The notes: generated from the sequence alone by a model not told the origin. 64,000 bases of DNA from Clostridia bacterium (GCA_910575725.1 CAJTFE010000005.1:1-64000), one strand, 5' to 3'. Numbered from the stretch's first letter, positions 16,404 through 25,196 are shown. Numbers and translations: made by a program.

Positions 16404-17141
16404 CTATACCTCAACGGCAAGCAGCCCCTTTCCCATATGCCATGCCAGAAGATACAGCCCCAGACAGCCTGTCATCACGCAGTTCCCGGTCAGGTTCCCA
16501 TACAGCGGATCCAGAAATCCCGGACAGCCTATCCGCAAATACAGTATCATGGCAAAGGGAACGAGATTCATCACCTTCTGCTCGTATTTCCTGGAGGCAA
16601 GAGCCATGGATGCCTGCCGCTCTGTCTCCACAATCTGGGTGATAGTCCGGGCCGTGTCCTCCATAATTCCAATCAAGTCTCCGCCGCTCCGCTTTCCTGC
16701 GGCAAAGATCTCCGCAAAGGTCTGCGCTTCCTCCAGGCCGCTTCGCTTTGCAAAATCCTCCATAGCAGCTTCAATGGTCTGATTTGCATCCATTTTCCGT
16801 TCCATGGCAGAGAGCTCCTGAACCATGTCCGTGTTCCCGGCATAGACCAGCTGCAAGTCTTTTCTGGCCTCCCGGATGGCATTTTCCGCCGAATAGCCTG
16901 CTGCCAGGGCTGCGGCTATGCCTTCCACCGCATCCTTGAACTGCAGCTTCAAGGCCTTTCTCCTCCGTTCCCCCAGGGACTTCCCCCTTTCCTTCAAAAA
17001 CCAGAGCAGCACAAAGGGAAATGCAGCTATAGCCCACAGGGAATTGTAAAAGCACAGGGCAATGATTCCGGTGAGAGCTGCGGCTTCAAGGCCAAAGAAG
17101 AGCCTTTCCTTTTTATCCGGACGATAGCGCCTGTAATCCAC
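16404..17141 (-). CDS. TadB-like inner-membrane protein (T2SF domain)
   Basis: A 245-aa membrane protein with an N-terminal pair of membrane segments (about 18-48), a cytosolic T2SF helical domain (GIAAALAAGYSAENAIREA and SGGDLIGIMEDTARTI) and C-terminal membrane segments (about 195-240). It overlaps the end of the ATPase gene by 29 bases and ends three bases before the TadC-like gene. Confidence 0.82.
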   Translation of the reverse strand: MDYRRYRPDKKERLFFGLEAAALTGIIALCFYNSLWAIAAFPFVLLWFLKERGKSLGERRRKALKLQFKDAVEGIAAALAAGYSAENAIREARKDLQLVYAGNTDMVQELSAMERKMDANQTIEAAMEDFAKRSGLEEAQTFAEIFAAGKRSGGDLIGIMEDTARTITQIVETERQASMALASRKYEQKVMNLVPFAMILYLRIGCPGFLDPLYGNLTGNCVMTGCLGLYLLAWHMGKGLLAVEV

Positions 17142-18348
17142 CTGTTTCCCTCCCGATTCCCGCTGTTTTCATTTTTCCCCTATGACGGAGCTCTCCCTGC
17201 CTCTCTAACCGTCCCTGTACCTGCCCGGCCGGGCCTTCTTCCTCCTGAAAGGAAAACAGGATGTGCAGGAGAATCTCTCCTTCCCTCATGCCGTCAAGCT
17301 CTGCCACCTCCAGAACACGTCGGCTTCCGTCGCGCAGGCGGCCCAGGTGGACAATGAGATCCACGCCGGAAGCAATCTGCCTGCGGATGGCTGCCAGAGG
17401 CAGATCCATTCCCATGAGCACCATAGTCTCCAATCTGCTGAGCATATCCCCCGGGCTGTTGGCATGGCCGGTGCTCAAGGAGCCGTCATGGCCGGTATTC
17501 ATAGCCTGAAGCATATCGATAGCCTCCGCTCCCCGGACCTCCCCCACGATAATACGGTTGGGCCGCATGCGCAGTGCCGTCCGTATAAGATCCCGGATGG
17601 TAATTTCGTGCTCACCCTCCAGATTGGCGTTTCTTGCCTCCAGACGCACCAGATTTTCCGCCGTCGCAAGCTGGAGCTCTGCATTATCCTCTATGGTGAT
17701 GATCCGCTCTCCCGGCGGAATGAACTCGGAGAGGGCATTGAGAAAGGTTGTTTTCCCGGAACCTGTTCCGCCGCTTACAAAAATGTTATAGCCGGCCGTC
17801 ACTGCCTCCCGGAGGAATTCCGCCGCTTCCCTGGTTACAGAGCCCCACTCAATCAGCTGTGCAATGCGGATGGGATGCTCCGGAAATCTCCGAATGGTAA
17901 TAACCGGCCCGTTCAGCGCAATGGGATCCAGTACGATATTGACCCGGGAGCCGTCTGCAAGCCTTGCATCCGCAATGGGATTTGCCTTGGAAATGTTCCG
18001 GTTGCAGAAGCTTACGATCTGCTGAACCAGATCCTCCAGCTTTTCCTCCGACTCAAACTGCTTGTCCCACCGGAACAGCCGTCCGCTTTTTTCTACAAAA
18101 ATATCCTTAGGGCCGTTTACCATAATCTCTGTTACAAGCGGATCCTCAATCAGCTCCTGCAATAGATCCAGTCTCCGGATTCCGTTAAAGAGCTCCTTTT
18201 GTATCCGCAGCTTCTCCTCCAGCAGGAGATAATCCCTGCTGCTGAACTGCAGAATCTCCTGCATAATCAGCTCTTCCACTTCCTCATCTGTCAGCTCTCT
18301 TGACAGATCCATCTGCCGCTGCACCTGTTCCTGCAGCTTTCTCCTCAT
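17113..18348 (-). CDS. Tad pilus assembly ATPase (TadA/CpaF)
   Basis: A 411-aa cytosolic secretion ATPase of the CpaF type. Landmarks are VTEIMVNGPKDIFVE, DGSRVNIVLDP, Walker A SGGTGSGKTT (about residue 195), the Asp box ITIEDNAELQL, Walker B RIIVGEVRGAE and the His box STGHANSPGD. It powers polymerisation of the Flp pilin. The last 40 residues are basic and poorly conserved. This is unrelated to the deaminase gene tadA at 572. Confidence 0.93.
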   Translation of the reverse strand: MRRKLQEQVQRQMDLSRELTDEEVEELIMQEILQFSSRDYLLLEEKLRIQKELFNGIRRLDLLQELIEDPLVTEIMVNGPKDIFVEKSGRLFRWDKQFESEEKLEDLVQQIVSFCNRNISKANPIADARLADGSRVNIVLDPIALNGPVITIRRFPEHPIRIAQLIEWGSVTREAAEFLREAVTAGYNIFVSGGTGSGKTTFLNALSEFIPPGERIITIEDNAELQLATAENLVRLEARNANLEGEHEITIRDLIRTALRMRPNRIIVGEVRGAEAIDMLQAMNTGHDGSLSTGHANSPGDMLSRLETMVLMGMDLPLAAIRRQIASGVDLIVHLGRLRDGSRRVLEVAELDGMREGEILLHILFSFQEEEGPAGQVQGRLERQGELRHRGKMKTAGIGRETGGLQALSSG

Positions 18349-18365
18349 ATTTTCCCAATTCCGTT

Positions 18366-19331
18366 TCAGTTTTTACTCCACCTCTTTCCCTCTGTTTTCG
18401 CATATCCTTCCAGCTGTTCTATGCCAGGGAAGGCAATCTCCTTTGTTTTTTCCAGTATTTCTTCCAATTCCAAAAGCTTTATGGCCTCCCGGTACTGCCA
18501 GAGCTTGGCCCTGGCAGTTTCATCCGATGCAACAGGCATATAGATGGTGTCGCAGGCCTCCAGAAGCTCAAAGACGCCCTCTGCCCCGAAGCTCAGATCC
18601 AGAATGACAAATTCATATCTGCTCTCCTTTTCCAGTGCGGTGAGAAGCTCCTCCCAGTCCTCTTTTTTAATATCACGCAGCTCCAGAGGCGACTTAACCG
18701 GGGGAATGTAGCTTAAGCTGCCGATTTTCCCGGTAATGCTTTCCAGCTTGCAGGCAAATGCCTTTTTTCCCTGCTTCATAAAGTAGACAAGCTCTGACAA
18801 GGTCTGCCCGCCACTGGGATAAAGAGACTCAAAACCGGAGAATTCCTCCACATTCAGATAGAGGGTTCGCCTCTGCTTTGCCAGCTCCTTTCCCAGAGCC
18901 AGGGCAAAGCTTGTCTTACCTATACGGCCCAAGGGAGAAAAGATACCGATGCGCTTCATTTTCCCCAGGCGCAGGGCTGTCCCAAGGCTTGCCGGAGTCC
19001 GCTCCGCATAAATGTCATAAGCCTTTTTTAAAATCCGCAGACATGACTGGTACTTGTAGATTACCGGGTATTCCGGTTCCTCCTCCTGGTATTCCTCCTC
19101 CGAAAGACAGATAATCTGTCCCGGGTATTCTTCTTTTTTCAGATCTTTCGTATATTTTTTTGAAAGCAGTACGATGTCTGCCGGATGTTCTTTCGTATCT
19201 TCCAGAAACTCCTCCAAGCCGGTAAAGCCATGGACGACAAACAAGGGGTTCCCATGCCGCCCGGCATACTCTGCAAACCGCAGCGTGTAGTCCCGCTCTT
19301 CATCGCAGACCGCGATCTGTTTTCTCTTCAC
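18366..19331 (-). CDS. TadZ/CpaE-like pilus localisation ATPase
   Basis: A 321-aa protein with an atypical receiver-like N-terminal domain (1-125) and a MinD/ParA-type ATPase fold (about 128-320) with a deviant P-loop SPLGRIGKTSFA. TadZ/CpaE proteins place the pilus machine at the cell pole. The start codon is GTG (19329-19331), overlapping the TGA of the 42-aa peptide gene (GTGA), so translation is coupled. Confidence 0.82.
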   Translation of the reverse strand: MKRKQIAVCDEERDYTLRFAEYAGRHGNPLFVVHGFTGLEEFLEDTKEHPADIVLLSKKYTKDLKKEEYPGQIICLSEEEYQEEEPEYPVIYKYQSCLRILKKAYDIYAERTPASLGTALRLGKMKRIGIFSPLGRIGKTSFALALGKELAKQRRTLYLNVEEFSGFESLYPSGGQTLSELVYFMKQGKKAFACKLESITGKIGSLSYIPPVKSPLELRDIKKEDWEELLTALEKESRYEFVILDLSFGAEGVFELLEACDTIYMPVASDETARAKLWQYREAIKLLELEEILEKTKEIAFPGIEQLEGYAKTEGKRWSKN

Positions 19332-19456
19332 CCGAGCCCTCCCTTAAGGAGCAGCGCCCCTGCCACCAGGCAGACGAGCATCTGTAATTCCAGAAAGGCC
19401 AGGGTCAAAAGACAATAGCCTTGATTCTTCCGCATAAACTGCAGCATGGATACCAA
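19328..19456 (-). CDS. 42-aa membrane peptide leading the tad operon
   Basis: A short frame from TTG at 19454-19456 (AGGAGG seven bases upstream) or ATG at 19445-19447, ending in a TGA that overlaps the TadZ GTG. The product has a basic start, QFMRKNQGY, then one hydrophobic helix (LLTLAFLELQMLVCLVAGALL) and a KGGLG tail. It is the first frame after the operon promoter. It may be a single-span membrane peptide or a leader peptide coupling translation of tadZ. Family unknown. Confidence 0.55.
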   Translation of the reverse strand: MVSMLQFMRKNQGYCLLTLAFLELQMLVCLVAGALLLKGGLG

Positions 19457-19569
19457 ACTGCCACCTCCTTCTACACATTTACGTAAATCCGGAAATATTG
19501 GTTTGATTCAAACCTGAGATGTTGGCTGTGCCGTCTTTGGCATCAGCCAGGAAAGATTAATCGATCTTG
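19457..19569 (-). promoter_or_regulatory. tad operon 5' leader with two stem-loops
   Basis: On the minus strand two hairpins can be drawn: GGCTGATGCC with GGCACAGCC, and GGTTTG with CAAACC. They lie between the promoter and the first Shine-Dalgarno. I could not match the core of any known riboswitch, including the cyclic-di-GMP classes often found before pilus genes. Confidence 0.4.
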
Positions 19570-19575
19570 AGTTAG

Positions 19576-19604
19576 ATTATAGTGCCGGTTCCTTATTTTG
19601 TAAA
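19576..19604 (-). promoter_or_regulatory. tad operon promoter
   Basis: Minus-strand TTTACA (19599-19604), 17-base spacer, TATAAT (19576-19581). The whole cluster down to the VapD-like gene (about 9.8 kb) has only short gaps or overlaps and no clear internal terminator, so this probably drives all of it. Confidence 0.75.
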
Positions 19605-19615
19605 TTGTAAAATTT

Positions 19616-19807
19616 TCACAAAATTCCAAAGGCAGAAATTCCGTAAAGCAGCCCAAGTCCGCTGATACCAAGGCTTCCGACTGTCAAAAGGGTTAAAATA
19701 TTTAATCCCACAAACACGCCGATATTTTGAGAAATGAGAATTGCATTGATAATCTGGATTCCAATTGCGCCAAATACCATGCGGATGAGAAAATTTAATG
19801 CTTTCAT
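19616..19807 (-). CDS. bofA: BofA-family protein (pro-sigma-K processing inhibitor type)
   Basis: A 63-aa protein with two hydrophobic segments (about 8-25 and 33-60). The end LLTVGSLGISGLGLLYGISAFG matches the BofA family. In Bacillus BofA sits in the outer forespore membrane and holds back the SpoIVFB protease that activates sigma-K. Its presence supports a spore-forming host; its role in Clostridia is less certain. It is divergent from the yaaL-like gene, which neighbours bofA in Bacillus as well. Confidence 0.8.
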   Translation of the reverse strand: MKALNFLIRMVFGAIGIQIINAILISQNIGVFVGLNILTLLTVGSLGISGLGLLYGISAFGIL

Positions 19808-19944
19808 GGCGTTGTCCCCGGCTTTTTTACCATTATATGGATATTCGATCCAATATATTCTATTTTTTAGTATAAATGCCAGTTTTTTTGCCTATACTTT
19901 TAGTACAACACAAATACTTATTACGGAAAGTGGGGGATTGCAGT

Positions 19945-20178
19945 ATGGGGTTTTTACGAAAGGAACCGGCGCCGCCGGAGGATTCCTTTACCAGACGGCA
20001 GCTTCTGGAGGATCTACATTCTACCAAAAATGCATTGGAAACCGCTTATGCCAACTTCGAGACAGTGGTGGACCCCGATCTCATCGACTGTTATACTTAT
20101 GAAATCTATTCTGTGCAGAAACGATATAAGTTTCTTTTGGAGCAGGCGAAACAGATGGATTTGCAGACGTTTTTCTGA
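19945..20178 (+). CDS. YaaL/DUF2508 family protein
   Basis: A 77-aa soluble helical protein (from MGFLRKEPAPPED) with FTRRQLLEDLHSTKNALETA and ENFETVVDPDLIDCYTYE-like family signatures. Function unknown. In Bacillus yaaL is next to bofA, and the pair is kept here in divergent form. The ATG at 19945 gives the family-length protein, although its Shine-Dalgarno (GTGGGGGAT) is weak; the frame is open 23 codons further upstream. Confidence 0.75.
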   Translation: MGFLRKEPAPPEDSFTRRQLLEDLHSTKNALETAYANFETVVDPDLIDCYTYEIYSVQKRYKFLLEQAKQMDLQTFF

Positions 20179-20202
20179 CCTGCATTACAAAACCTGAAAG
20201 CC

Positions 20203-20249
20203 AAAAACAGGACCTGGGATTTTCAAAATCCTTCGGCCCTGTTTTTTAT
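20203..20249. terminator. Bidirectional terminator between yaaL and metG
   Basis: The stem ACAGGACC with GGCCCTGT (interrupted by a GGATTTT/AAAATCC inner stem) is flanked by A and T runs, ending both convergent genes. Confidence 0.8.
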
Positions 20250-20276
20250 AACTAATTTTTATCTTCACTGAATATC

Positions 20277-22229
20277 TCAGCAAATCTCCGCCCCTGCAGG
20301 CATCGCTTTCTCCGGCACTACCAAAGCCAGATTCCCGTCTGCGTCCTCTGCGCAGAGCAGCATTCCCTCTGACTTCACTCCGGCCAGGGTTGCCGGCTTC
20401 AAGTTCACCAGAACCATCACCTTCTTGCCCACCATCTCTTCCGGTGTATAATGGGCCTTGATGCCGGACACAATCTGCTTCACCCAGCTTCCGATGCGTA
20501 CCTGGGAACAGAGCAGCTTCTTGGACTTCTTAACTGCCTCGCAGGCAATGATCTCTCCTACCTGGAACTGCAGCCTCCCGAAGTCGTCAAAGGTAATCTC
20601 CTCTTTCGGCTCCAGATCGATCACCGGCTCCTCCGGTTTTTCCGGCTGTGCCTCCTGTGCTTTCTTTTCCTCTACTTTTGCAAGCACCTCATTTACATCC
20701 AGCCTTGCAAAGAGAATCTCTGGCTTCTTTGTCACTTTCTGGCCGGACTGGTAGAGCCCGAACATATTCATCACTTCAATGGAACGTTTCTTTGCACCAA
20801 GCTGCTCCAGAATCTTCGCGGAGGTCTCAGGCATAAAGGGCTCCAGAAGAGAGGCGCCGATGCTGATTCCCTCTACCAGGTTGTAAAGCACTGTGGCCAG
20901 ACGGTCTTTCTTGCTCTCGTCCTTCGCCAGAACCCAGGGCATGGTCTCATCAATGTATTTGTTGCAGCGCTTGAAGAGGGCAAAGATCTCTGTCATGGCA
21001 TCTGCCACACGGAGCTCCTCCATCTTATCCGCCGCCTTCTGAGCCGTGCTCACAGCCGTCTCCCGAAGCTCCCGATCCAAAGGCTCCATAAAGCCGGGAT
21101 TGCTCACCACGCCGCCAAAGTATTTGTTGGACATGGAGATGGTGCGGTTTACCAGATTGCCCAGCGTGTTGGCCAACTCGGAATTCATGCGCTCTACCAT
21201 CAGCTCCCAGGTGATGACACCATCATTGTCAAAGGGCATCTCGTGAAGCACAAAGTACCGCACAGCATCTACACCGAACATCTCTACCAGCTCATCCGCA
21301 TAGAGCACATTTCCCTTAGACTTGCTCATCTTTCCATCGCCCTGCAGGAGCCAGGGATGGCCGAATACCTGCTTAGGCAGCGGCAAATCAAGAGCCATAA
21401 GGAAAATAGGCCAGTAAATGGTATGAAAGCGTATGATATCCTTTCCAATCAGGTGCAGATCCGCCGGCCAGTCCTTTTTAAACTGCTCTGTGGATTCTCC
21501 GTCACAGTTATAACCGATTCCGGTAATGTAGTTGGTCAATGCATCCAGCCATACATAGGTTACGTGCTTTGGATCAAAGCTTACAGGAATGCCCCAGCTA
21601 AAGGACGTTCTGGATACACAGAGATCCTGGAGGCCCGGAAGCAGGAAGTTATTCATCATCTCGTTTTTCCGGGAAACGGGCTGGATAAATTCCGGATGGC
21701 TGTTGATGTGCTCAATCAGACGATCCGCATATTTGCTCATTTTAAAGAAATAAGCTTCCTCCCTGGCCGGCTTTACCTCTCTGCCGCAGTCGGGACATTT
21801 GCCGTCCACCAACTGGGATTCAGTGAAAAAGGATTCGCAGGGAGTACAGTACATTCCCTCATAATAACCCTTGTAAATATCGCCCTGATCGTAGAGCTTT
21901 TTGAAAATCTTCTGCACCTGGGCTTCGTGGTCTGCGTCGGTCGTGCGGATGAATTTGTCATAAGAGGTGTTCATCAGATCCCAGATGCGGCGGATCTCTC
22001 CGGCCACATTGTCCACAAATTCCTTGGGCGTTACGCCTGCCTCTTTCGCCTTCTCCTCGATTTTCTGGCCGTGCTCATCCGTGCCGGTCTGGAAGAATAC
22101 GTCATAGCCCTGCATTCTCTTAAACCGGGCAATGGCATCCGCCAGTACAATCTCGTAGGTATTGCCGATGTGAGGCTTGCCGGAGGTGTAGGCAATGGCA
22201 GTGGTAATGTAGTATTTTTGCTTTTCCAT
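20277..22229 (-). CDS. metG: Methionyl-tRNA synthetase
   Basis: A 650-aa class I synthetase that charges tRNA-Met. The HIGH motif is HIGN in SGKPHIGNTYE (about 15-25), a zinc finger is seen in TPCESFF and CPDCG (about 127-148), and the KMSKS loop is GKMSKSKGN (about 299-307). The C-terminal 110 residues (from about 537, DDFGRLQFQVGEI) are a Trbp111-type tRNA-binding domain after a glutamate-rich linker. It is controlled by the T-box leader upstream. Confidence 0.97.
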   Translation of the reverse strand: MEKQKYYITTAIAYTSGKPHIGNTYEIVLADAIARFKRMQGYDVFFQTGTDEHGQKIEEKAKEAGVTPKEFVDNVAGEIRRIWDLMNTSYDKFIRTTDADHEAQVQKIFKKLYDQGDIYKGYYEGMYCTPCESFFTESQLVDGKCPDCGREVKPAREEAYFFKMSKYADRLIEHINSHPEFIQPVSRKNEMMNNFLLPGLQDLCVSRTSFSWGIPVSFDPKHVTYVWLDALTNYITGIGYNCDGESTEQFKKDWPADLHLIGKDIIRFHTIYWPIFLMALDLPLPKQVFGHPWLLQGDGKMSKSKGNVLYADELVEMFGVDAVRYFVLHEMPFDNDGVITWELMVERMNSELANTLGNLVNRTISMSNKYFGGVVSNPGFMEPLDRELRETAVSTAQKAADKMEELRVADAMTEIFALFKRCNKYIDETMPWVLAKDESKKDRLATVLYNLVEGISIGASLLEPFMPETSAKILEQLGAKKRSIEVMNMFGLYQSGQKVTKKPEILFARLDVNEVLAKVEEKKAQEAQPEKPEEPVIDLEPKEEITFDDFGRLQFQVGEIIACEAVKKSKKLLCSQVRIGSWVKQIVSGIKAHYTPEEMVGKKVMVLVNLKPATLAGVKSEGMLLCAEDADGNLALVVPEKAMPAGAEIC

Positions 22230-22353
22230 TTCTAAATTCCTCTCTTTCTGCTGAACTTGAGCACCGACGGCTTCTCTTCTCCTGCCCGCTGCTCAGACAC
22301 ATAGGTTAATCGCTTCTCAATTTTTTACGGGTTCCTCTGCATGGGACTGTACA

Positions 22354-22612
22354 TAAAAAAGCCCGCCTTCCTTATTAACAAAGAAGACGGGCGTATTCCC
22401 GTGTTACCACTTCCGTTCGTCTGCCTCTCGCGAAAGCAGACCTCTGCGAGTACCTTCATACTCTTCCGCTATAACAGGCGGAGTCCTGTCACGGCTTATC
22501 GCTTCCACGCGTTCATCCGTGCCGCTCTGAAACCATCTTCGGCCAGCTTCCTTCCATCCCTCTCAGCCACCGGGAATTCTCTGTAGAAAATCCATCAAGC
22601 CTACTCTTTTCT
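22354..22612 (-). promoter_or_regulatory. T-box riboswitch (tRNA-Met) upstream of metG
   Basis: On the minus strand the leader has a stem I region beginning GAGTAGGCTTGATGG, a probable specifier codon ATG (22534-22536) flanked by GAAG and GTTTC, and the conserved antiterminator segment AGTGGTAACACGGG. It ends in a terminator stem (GCCCGTCTTC with GAAGGCGGGC) and a T run at 22354-22393. Uncharged tRNA-Met would favour antitermination. Confidence 0.92.
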
Positions 22613-22640
22613 TCACTGCGTTTTCCTATTTTCTAGGGAG

Positions 22641-22669
22641 ATCCTAGCATATAAGGAATTGTTTGTCAA
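22641..22669 (-). promoter_or_regulatory. metG promoter
   Basis: Minus-strand TTGACA (22664-22669), 17-base spacer, TAGGAT (22641-22646), about 30 bp before the T-box stem I. Confidence 0.8.
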
Positions 22670-22673
22670 GGTT

Positions 22674-22931
22674 CTACCTTCCGATCAATACGGTTTTCCC
22701 ACGGAAGGCGAATCCGTATTTTCGTATTCTGTTCCCTAAAATGCCCTTTTCTGTCAATATGGATTCATAGCGCTTCTCTTCTATCTGCCGCAGCGCCGCT
22801 CTGACCGTATCCACAAGCTCCGGCTCCTCCTCCGTATCCTGAACCTTAAATTCAATGATGATTCCATCCTCTTTTTTCAGTTCTCTTGGTTCCAGCATTA
22901 TATCGTATCGGCCAAGGCCGCTTCGACACAC
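22674..22931 (-). pseudogene. Remnant of a PD-(D/E)XK nuclease / AAA-type protein, C-terminal end
   Basis: About 80 codons matching the C-terminus of the AAA-ATPase/PD-(D/E)XK proteins common in Lachnospiraceae: SGLGRYDIMLEP, IIIEFKV, ALRQIEEKRYE and RKYGFAFRGKTVLIG. The upstream part, roughly 450 residues in intact relatives, is missing. The break coincides with repeat copy R1b, whose edge lies in the GAAGCGGCC bases coding for the first matching residues. No start codon or Shine-Dalgarno of its own is convincing. Confidence 0.7.
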
Positions 22932-23034
22932 CGGTAATGAGAGAAACTTTCATTCGAAAAGGCACTCATGAAAGTTCCTCTCGTGCGCCTTTGCGACTTT
23001 ACCATCTTATTCCAGTTCCGTACTACGCCGGACT
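22917..23034 (-). repeat. R1 repeat, copy b (hybrid, truncated)
   Basis: Contains the central R1 stem, with shared blocks CTTCGACACACCGGTAATGA and AGTTCCTCTCGTGCGCCTTT, but lacks the terminal GTCGCGCAGCGAC hairpin. Its outer part contains ACGGAACTGGAATA, the end of the R2 family, in place of the usual R1 arm. It separates two gene remnants. Confidence 0.75.
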
Positions 23035-23151
23035 TTCCCAAGCTTTTTCCCAAATATTGTTTTTCTCTCTCATAAGATTGTTAAGTTCTGTCTTTCTTAT
23101 TAGATACAGGAAACGCCCTCCAAATACAATGTCAAAACCGGAATAATACAT
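23035..23151 (-). pseudogene. Gene remnant interrupted by R1b
   Basis: A 39-codon open stretch on the minus strand, from ATG at 23149-23151, encoding MYYSGFDIVFGGRFLYLIRK and a charged NNLMREKNNIWEKAWES end, which then runs into R1b. It looks coding, but I do not recognise the family. It may be the start of a gene lost when the repeat arrived. Confidence 0.4.
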
Positions 23152-23207
23152 AGCATTTCTTCCCGGGTTATTACATAGAATACACCAAAATTACTTCTGG
23201 TGAAAAT

Positions 23208-25001
23208 ATGAGACGAAAAAAACTTTTAACCGCAGGCATGCTCCTGCTTCTTTTTCTGTGCTGCGGCCTTTTTCTCCTTTCCAGGCTTCCACAAAATTCC
23301 CTTGAAACTACAGACGAGGCTTTCGAACGCTTTACACATACGCTCTTTCTGAATGAAGTTTCCTCTGATCCTCTGACGCTTCACTATACATTCTCAGACC
23401 CAGAGACCTTTGGAGTTGCGGATGTTCCTTCTGCCTTCCGTCTCTATTCCAAAGATGCTTCTGATGCAGAAGCGGCCAATCTGGAAAATACCAGACAGGC
23501 CCTCTCTGCATTTTCCAGGGAGGAGCTTTCTGATTCTAACCGGCTCACTTATGACATTTTGTCCTATCAGCTTGAAAAGCAGGCAGCTCTTCTGGACTTT
23601 CCCTACTATCAAGAGGTTTTCAGCCCGACACTGGGCACCCAGGCGCAGCTTCCCATTCTCTTGGCCGAGTATGCCTTCCGGTCTGAACAGGATATCGAAA
23701 ATTATTTTTCACTCCTTTCTACCATAGATGCTTATTACGAAAGCCTGATGAACTATGAACGCGAAAAGGCGGATGCCGGACTTTTTATGTCGGACGAGAC
23801 AGCAGACGCCGTCATTGCTCAGTGTGAGGCTTTTCTTTCCAATCTCGGGGAGCATTTTCTGCTTTCTACCTTTGAGGAACGGCTAGCTTCTGCGGACTTT
23901 CTTTCCAGGGAACAAGCGGAAAAATATCTCGATTCCAACCGGGCATTGTTTTTCGGCCATGTGGTCCCGGCTTATGAGCTTTTGATACAGGGACTGACTG
24001 ACTTAAAGGGAGCCGGCAAAAATCCCTATGGACTTTGTTATTACAAGAAAGGAGCCGGATATTATGAGGCGCTGACTGCCGCCGTCACGGGAACCGGGCG
24101 GAATATGGAGGAAATCCTTCTGCTTATAGAAGAACAGCTTGATACAGATCTGGAAGCTGTGGCTTACCTTGTCAGCCAAAACCCGGAGATTCTGACGTCC
24201 GTATCCCGGCAGACAGGGCTTTTGGAACCCAGGCTTATTTTAGAAAATCTGAAACAGCAGATTCAGGATGATTTTCCTTCTGTCCCGTCTGTTTCCTGCC
24301 AGATTAAATATGTGGATGCCTCTCTGGAAAAGTATCTGAGTCCGGCTTTCTATCTGACGCCGCCTATGGATCGGATGAATGAGCATGTGATCTACATCAA
24401 TCCTGCTGGTAATTATGACAGCCTGTCCCTTTTTACCACCCTGGCCCATGAGGGATGGCCCGGGCATCTCTACCAGACTCTTTACGAATATTCCTGCGGC
24501 TTTGATCCGGTACGGAATCTTTTTAACTTCGGAGGCTATACAGAGGGATGGGCTACTTATGTGGAATGGCTTTCCTACGCTTATGCCATTGCAGATCCAG
24601 AAACGGCGGAGCTTTTGGCCGCCAACGGCGCTGTTTCTTTGGGGCTTCACGCCCGGGCAGATGTGGGGATTCATTATGAGGGATGGTCTCTTGAGGATAC
24701 GGAGGCTTTTTTTGCCGGTTACGGCGTGACCAATCCGGATACGGTATATCAGATTTACCAGGCTGTTATTCAAGATCCGGGAAATTATCTGAAGTACTAC
24801 TTAGGAGCTGCTGAAATTCTCAAATTGAGGGAGCAGGCAAAGAGTGCTCTCTCGGATCATTTTGTGCTGAAGGACTTTCATACCTTCTTCCTGTCTGTGG
24901 GGCCTGCGCCCTTTCCGGTGATTGAAGATTATATGGAGGAACGGCTGTTGTCAAAAGATGCAAAAAAGAGCTTGATTTTCTTTGATAAAGTAGTAAAATA
25001 G
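23208..25001 (+). CDS. DUF885 family putative metallopeptidase, membrane-anchored or exported
   Basis: A 597-aa protein. The N-terminus (RRKKLLTAGMLLLLFLCCGLFLLS) is a signal peptide or anchor; the cysteines near 18-19 could allow lipidation but lack a clear lipobox. The rest is the DUF885 domain, with the HEGWPGH motif at 414-420 and a downstream GGYTEGWATYVEWL glutamate region, both typical of a gluzincin-like zinc site. The start has a weak ribosome site (TGGTGA). It is monocistronic, followed by two tRNA genes. Peptidase activity is inferred from the motif. Confidence 0.85.
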   Translation: MRRKKLLTAGMLLLLFLCCGLFLLSRLPQNSLETTDEAFERFTHTLFLNEVSSDPLTLHYTFSDPETFGVADVPSAFRLYSKDASDAEAANLENTRQALSAFSREELSDSNRLTYDILSYQLEKQAALLDFPYYQEVFSPTLGTQAQLPILLAEYAFRSEQDIENYFSLLSTIDAYYESLMNYEREKADAGLFMSDETADAVIAQCEAFLSNLGEHFLLSTFEERLASADFLSREQAEKYLDSNRALFFGHVVPAYELLIQGLTDLKGAGKNPYGLCYYKKGAGYYEALTAAVTGTGRNMEEILLLIEEQLDTDLEAVAYLVSQNPEILTSVSRQTGLLEPRLILENLKQQIQDDFPSVPSVSCQIKYVDASLEKYLSPAFYLTPPMDRMNEHVIYINPAGNYDSLSLFTTLAHEGWPGHLYQTLYEYSCGFDPVRNLFNFGGYTEGWATYVEWLSYAYAIADPETAELLAANGAVSLGLHARADVGIHYEGWSLEDTEAFFAGYGVTNPDTVYQIYQAVIQDPGNYLKYYLGAAEILKLREQAKSALSDHFVLKDFHTFFLSVGPAPFPVIEDYMEERLLSKDAKKSLIFFDKVVK

Positions 25002-25026
25002 AAGTTACAGAAACACGATAGAAAAA

Positions 25027-25099
25027 GGGCTCGTGGCTCAGTTGGGAGAGCGCCGCGTTCGCAACGCGGAGGCCGAGGGTTCGAATCCCTTCGGGTCCA
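25027..25099 (+). tRNA. tRNA-Ala (CGC)
   Basis: A 73-nt cloverleaf with anticodon loop TTCGCAA. The acceptor arm GGGCTCG/CGGGTCC contains the G3-U70 wobble that identifies tRNA-Ala, and the discriminator is A. CCA is not encoded. It begins 25 bp after the DUF885 gene. Confidence 0.95.
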
Positions 25100-25196
25100 T
25101 TTTGTATAAGAGAGCTTTATTTGCTTTTGAACGTTCTTTTATAATTACACCAAAAAGAAAGCTTGGCATACCGCCTGATTTTTGGTGTGCATATCC

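Noticed and set aside
19457..19569. Cyclic-di-GMP riboswitch before the tad operon
   Set aside because: Hairpins exist, but the conserved GEMM core and tetraloop receptor could not be matched on the transcribed strand.
20451..22235. A 594-codon open frame on the plus strand
   Set aside because: It is the exact antisense of metG, whose motifs are all intact on the minus strand. It arises from GC-rich third positions.
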